Assembly: GCA_037389465.1 (NCBI GenBank)
Contig: JAZARR010000089.1
Location: 1,054,001 to 1,118,000, forward strand
DNA from: Baylisascaris procyonis
Taxonomy: Eukaryota; Nematoda; Chromadorea; Rhabditida; Ascarididae
Length of the DNA: 64,000 bases
Direction of reading: 5' to 3'
Part shown: piece by piece, positions 62,056 to 64,000 of the stretch
How the letters are laid out: each line of letters opens with the position of its first letter
Position numbering within the stretch: position 1 is the stretch's first letter
The notes under the pieces: generated by a model
Database searches by the model: none
Told to the model about the DNA's origin: nothing
What the model saw: the letters and a program-made list of their open reading frames with translations, nothing else
Made by a program: the position numbers and the translations under genes

Positions 62056-63580
62056 GTATGACGAAGCTAAAGATTCCTATTGGAGCCCTTTTAAAACCGA
62101 CCATGGAGTACGCAATCTACTAAACGATAAATGAATTGTCACTTGTATCAAATACAGTGGAGCATTTCATTACGCTTGAAATCACAAGAGTGCATCATAA
62201 GTAAAGCTTTCGTTAGATGGTAAATACAGTAGTGCATTAATTTCTTGCGATTTAACAATTTTTTTTACTGTGATTTTGATCTATATAAGTATACTGTACA
62301 ATTTTTAGAATGCATTTTGCAGCTGAAAACGTTTTTTTTTTTAAATCTTTTCTTCGATCGCAGAATTTAATGATGTTATGATGTGCTTGAGATTTCGATG
62401 TATCTCAATCCTTTGAGATTTGAAATCAATGATATATCTACTGGAAAATTTTAGGCTATATCTTCATCTCGAAATCTTTAAATAATGTCAATAAACTTAC
62501 TTTGCGTTCTTTTTTTTTCGTAATTTCTTTGCTTTAATGTACCCATTTGCTGTTTTATTTCATTATGCTTTCTTATGAGTTAGCTTAGTGGAAAAATTTT
62601 CGATATGCTATGTTCGTAAAAAAATTTCAGAATCACTTGTAATTTTATCGGTCTAAATCGTTTGGGATTTGGTGACAGCTTTCACACATTGCCTATATCC
62701 CCTACTAAAACTCGGCTCGAGTTAAAGAAAAATATATTTACTCAGTTATTCCATTCTATAATTCAAATAAATTGGCTATTTAATCTAGGACTTCTAAAAA
62801 AAATCACATTTTTTAAAGTCGCAGATGCTGAGAAACAACCGGAAATGGCTGTATTTAATAAAACGCAATAAGCAGCATTAACGCCTAATTTTATTTGTTG
62901 TATTTAGTTTCCTATTTCCAACGTTGTAAAATGCGCCTGAATATGACAAATAGTCCTAAGCATCTAAAAGCGCGAAATAAAGCTGAATGTTATTCATCTA
63001 TGCTATCGAACGTATTTTTGCGCCTCTTCCTCAGCCATAAATCACACAAATATTCACCTTTATGCTGAATCTGTGATCCATCCACCGAAGCTCTCGATGA
63101 GGAATTTGCTCTCGTTTAGAAAACGTGATTGGAATAGAACAAAAAGAAAAGAATTGTGGTAGATGTGAAAGGATTAAATGGGGCATCAGTTATCGTTGAT
63201 ATATAGAATCGAACATGCATCAAAGATTAATCTATTGCGGGCAACGATTCATCACACTGAAGATGGATCGCTGAACGATGCATCCTTAGTTATGCAGAAA
63301 CTCTTCCGATATCACAATGAACACAACAATTAAATGAGCTTATTTGAAAATTTTGATTAGTAACTGAATTAGATGCAAACGTGATGTGCACTTAAAAAAA
63401 AAGAAAGAATTCAGGTGCTGCTGTTTCCAAAATAATTTGCAGACTGGGAAGATGCGACAACTGTAACAATTCAGATGGCGAAGACGGCTGCAGCTTATCA
63501 GTTCAGCTACGTTTGAATCCGATTATACCGTAAAAATTTTCAAAAGATGAACGAAATAGCAGCCAGCGCTTGCTATACAA
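62056..63580. other. mostly non-coding, one minus-strand exon hint
   Basis: Up to 62.95 kb it is T-rich and stop-dense. Around 63,058-63,130 the minus strand is open (REQIPHRELRWMDHRFSIK) and ends at AAG|GTGAAT, a fair donor, but no convincing acceptor precedes it. Confidence 0.4.
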
Positions 63581-64000
63581 TTACCGACGTACAATTAAGC
63601 CAACGTAGAATTGCCGCAAGTTGTAGCTCACATATTGCAATCGGCGCTGGCAAATAGTTTGAATTTGGCCAGATGCTGTAGAGGTCGATACAGTGCTAAG
63701 GGTTATAGAGAAGTTCAGGGAAACGCAGATACCCGCCAAATGTCTGTGGGAAGTTTGACGTGAATTCAGTAGTGCTCGACAACACTCGTTGAAAACTTCT
63801 TTGCTATGCCATGGATATCGCTGAAGTGCTTTTTCTTGAGGTCTCGAAACGAAAAGAAATATACAGTCTAAATAGATCATAGCACAGTACTGCTTTAGTG
63901 GTGAAGTATAATCATAACGTCCCAACATAAATTTTGGCAGGCTGACATGACTATTTCCAAGCACTCCACGAACACCACCTCCCCTCCTCGTCCCAAAATA
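63581..64000 (-). CDS. 139-codon open frame running off the window edge
   Basis: The minus strand is open from the last base of the window to TAA at 63,581-63,583. The peptide includes GGGVRGVLGNSHVSLPKFML, then EKALQRYPWHSKEVFNECCR and TICQRRLQYVSYNLRQFYVG. An open frame of this length is unlikely by chance at this base composition, so the stretch is or was coding; it may be an edge exon or a transposon relic. A possible internal acceptor is CCCTTAG near 63,695. No domain is recognised. Confidence 0.4.
   Translation of the reverse strand, partial: YFGTRRGGGVRGVLGNSHVSLPKFMLGRYDYTSPLKQYCAMIYLDCIFLFVSRPQEKALQRYPWHSKEVFNECCRALLNSRQTSHRHLAGICVSLNFSITLSTVSTSTASGQIQTICQRRLQYVSYNLRQFYVGLIVRR

Overview
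The window reads as nuclear DNA of an animal, most likely a nematode. The base composition is strongly A/T-rich, with long A/T runs, (TA)n tracts and G/C homopolymers. Introns end in the short TTTCAG-type acceptor usual in nematodes. Two exons carry recognisable domains, a ShKT six-cysteine domain and a nitrobindin/THAP4-type heme-binding barrel, and there is a decayed BEL/Pao retrotransposon gag. An AT-rich spirurid or filarial-like species would fit, but nothing here fixes the genus. No rRNA, tRNA or bacterial-style operon was found.

Layout. 1-21.3 kb is gene-poor, with a few exon-sized, G/C-richer islands. 21.34-28.93 kb is one uninterrupted 41-bp satellite with nested higher-order repeats. 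31-49.4 kb holds small minus-strand exon candidates with good splice signals: one three-exon chain (38.8, 35.8, 34.8 kb), a group at 45.2-41.4 kb, and a two-exon 3' end at 49.3-48.8 kb. 51.07-52.88 kb is a transposon island: a broken BEL/Pao gag on the minus strand, a pair of direct repeats, and an 857-bp palindromic unit with TGT...ACA ends. 54.4-56.4 kb has plus-strand candidates, two of which begin like secreted proteins. At 60.3-59.1 kb, on the minus strand, the ShKT exon and the nitrobindin exon follow each other in compatible phase and probably belong to one gene. The last 420 bases are open on the minus strand to the window edge.

Most candidate exons were found by eye from open frame plus splice signals. 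In a low-G/C genome, any G/C-richer island has few stops in every frame, so entries without a recognised domain are candidates only. The two domain exons, the gag remnant and the repeats are the firm calls. No pathway linking the genes can be inferred beyond the probable ShKT-nitrobindin fusion.
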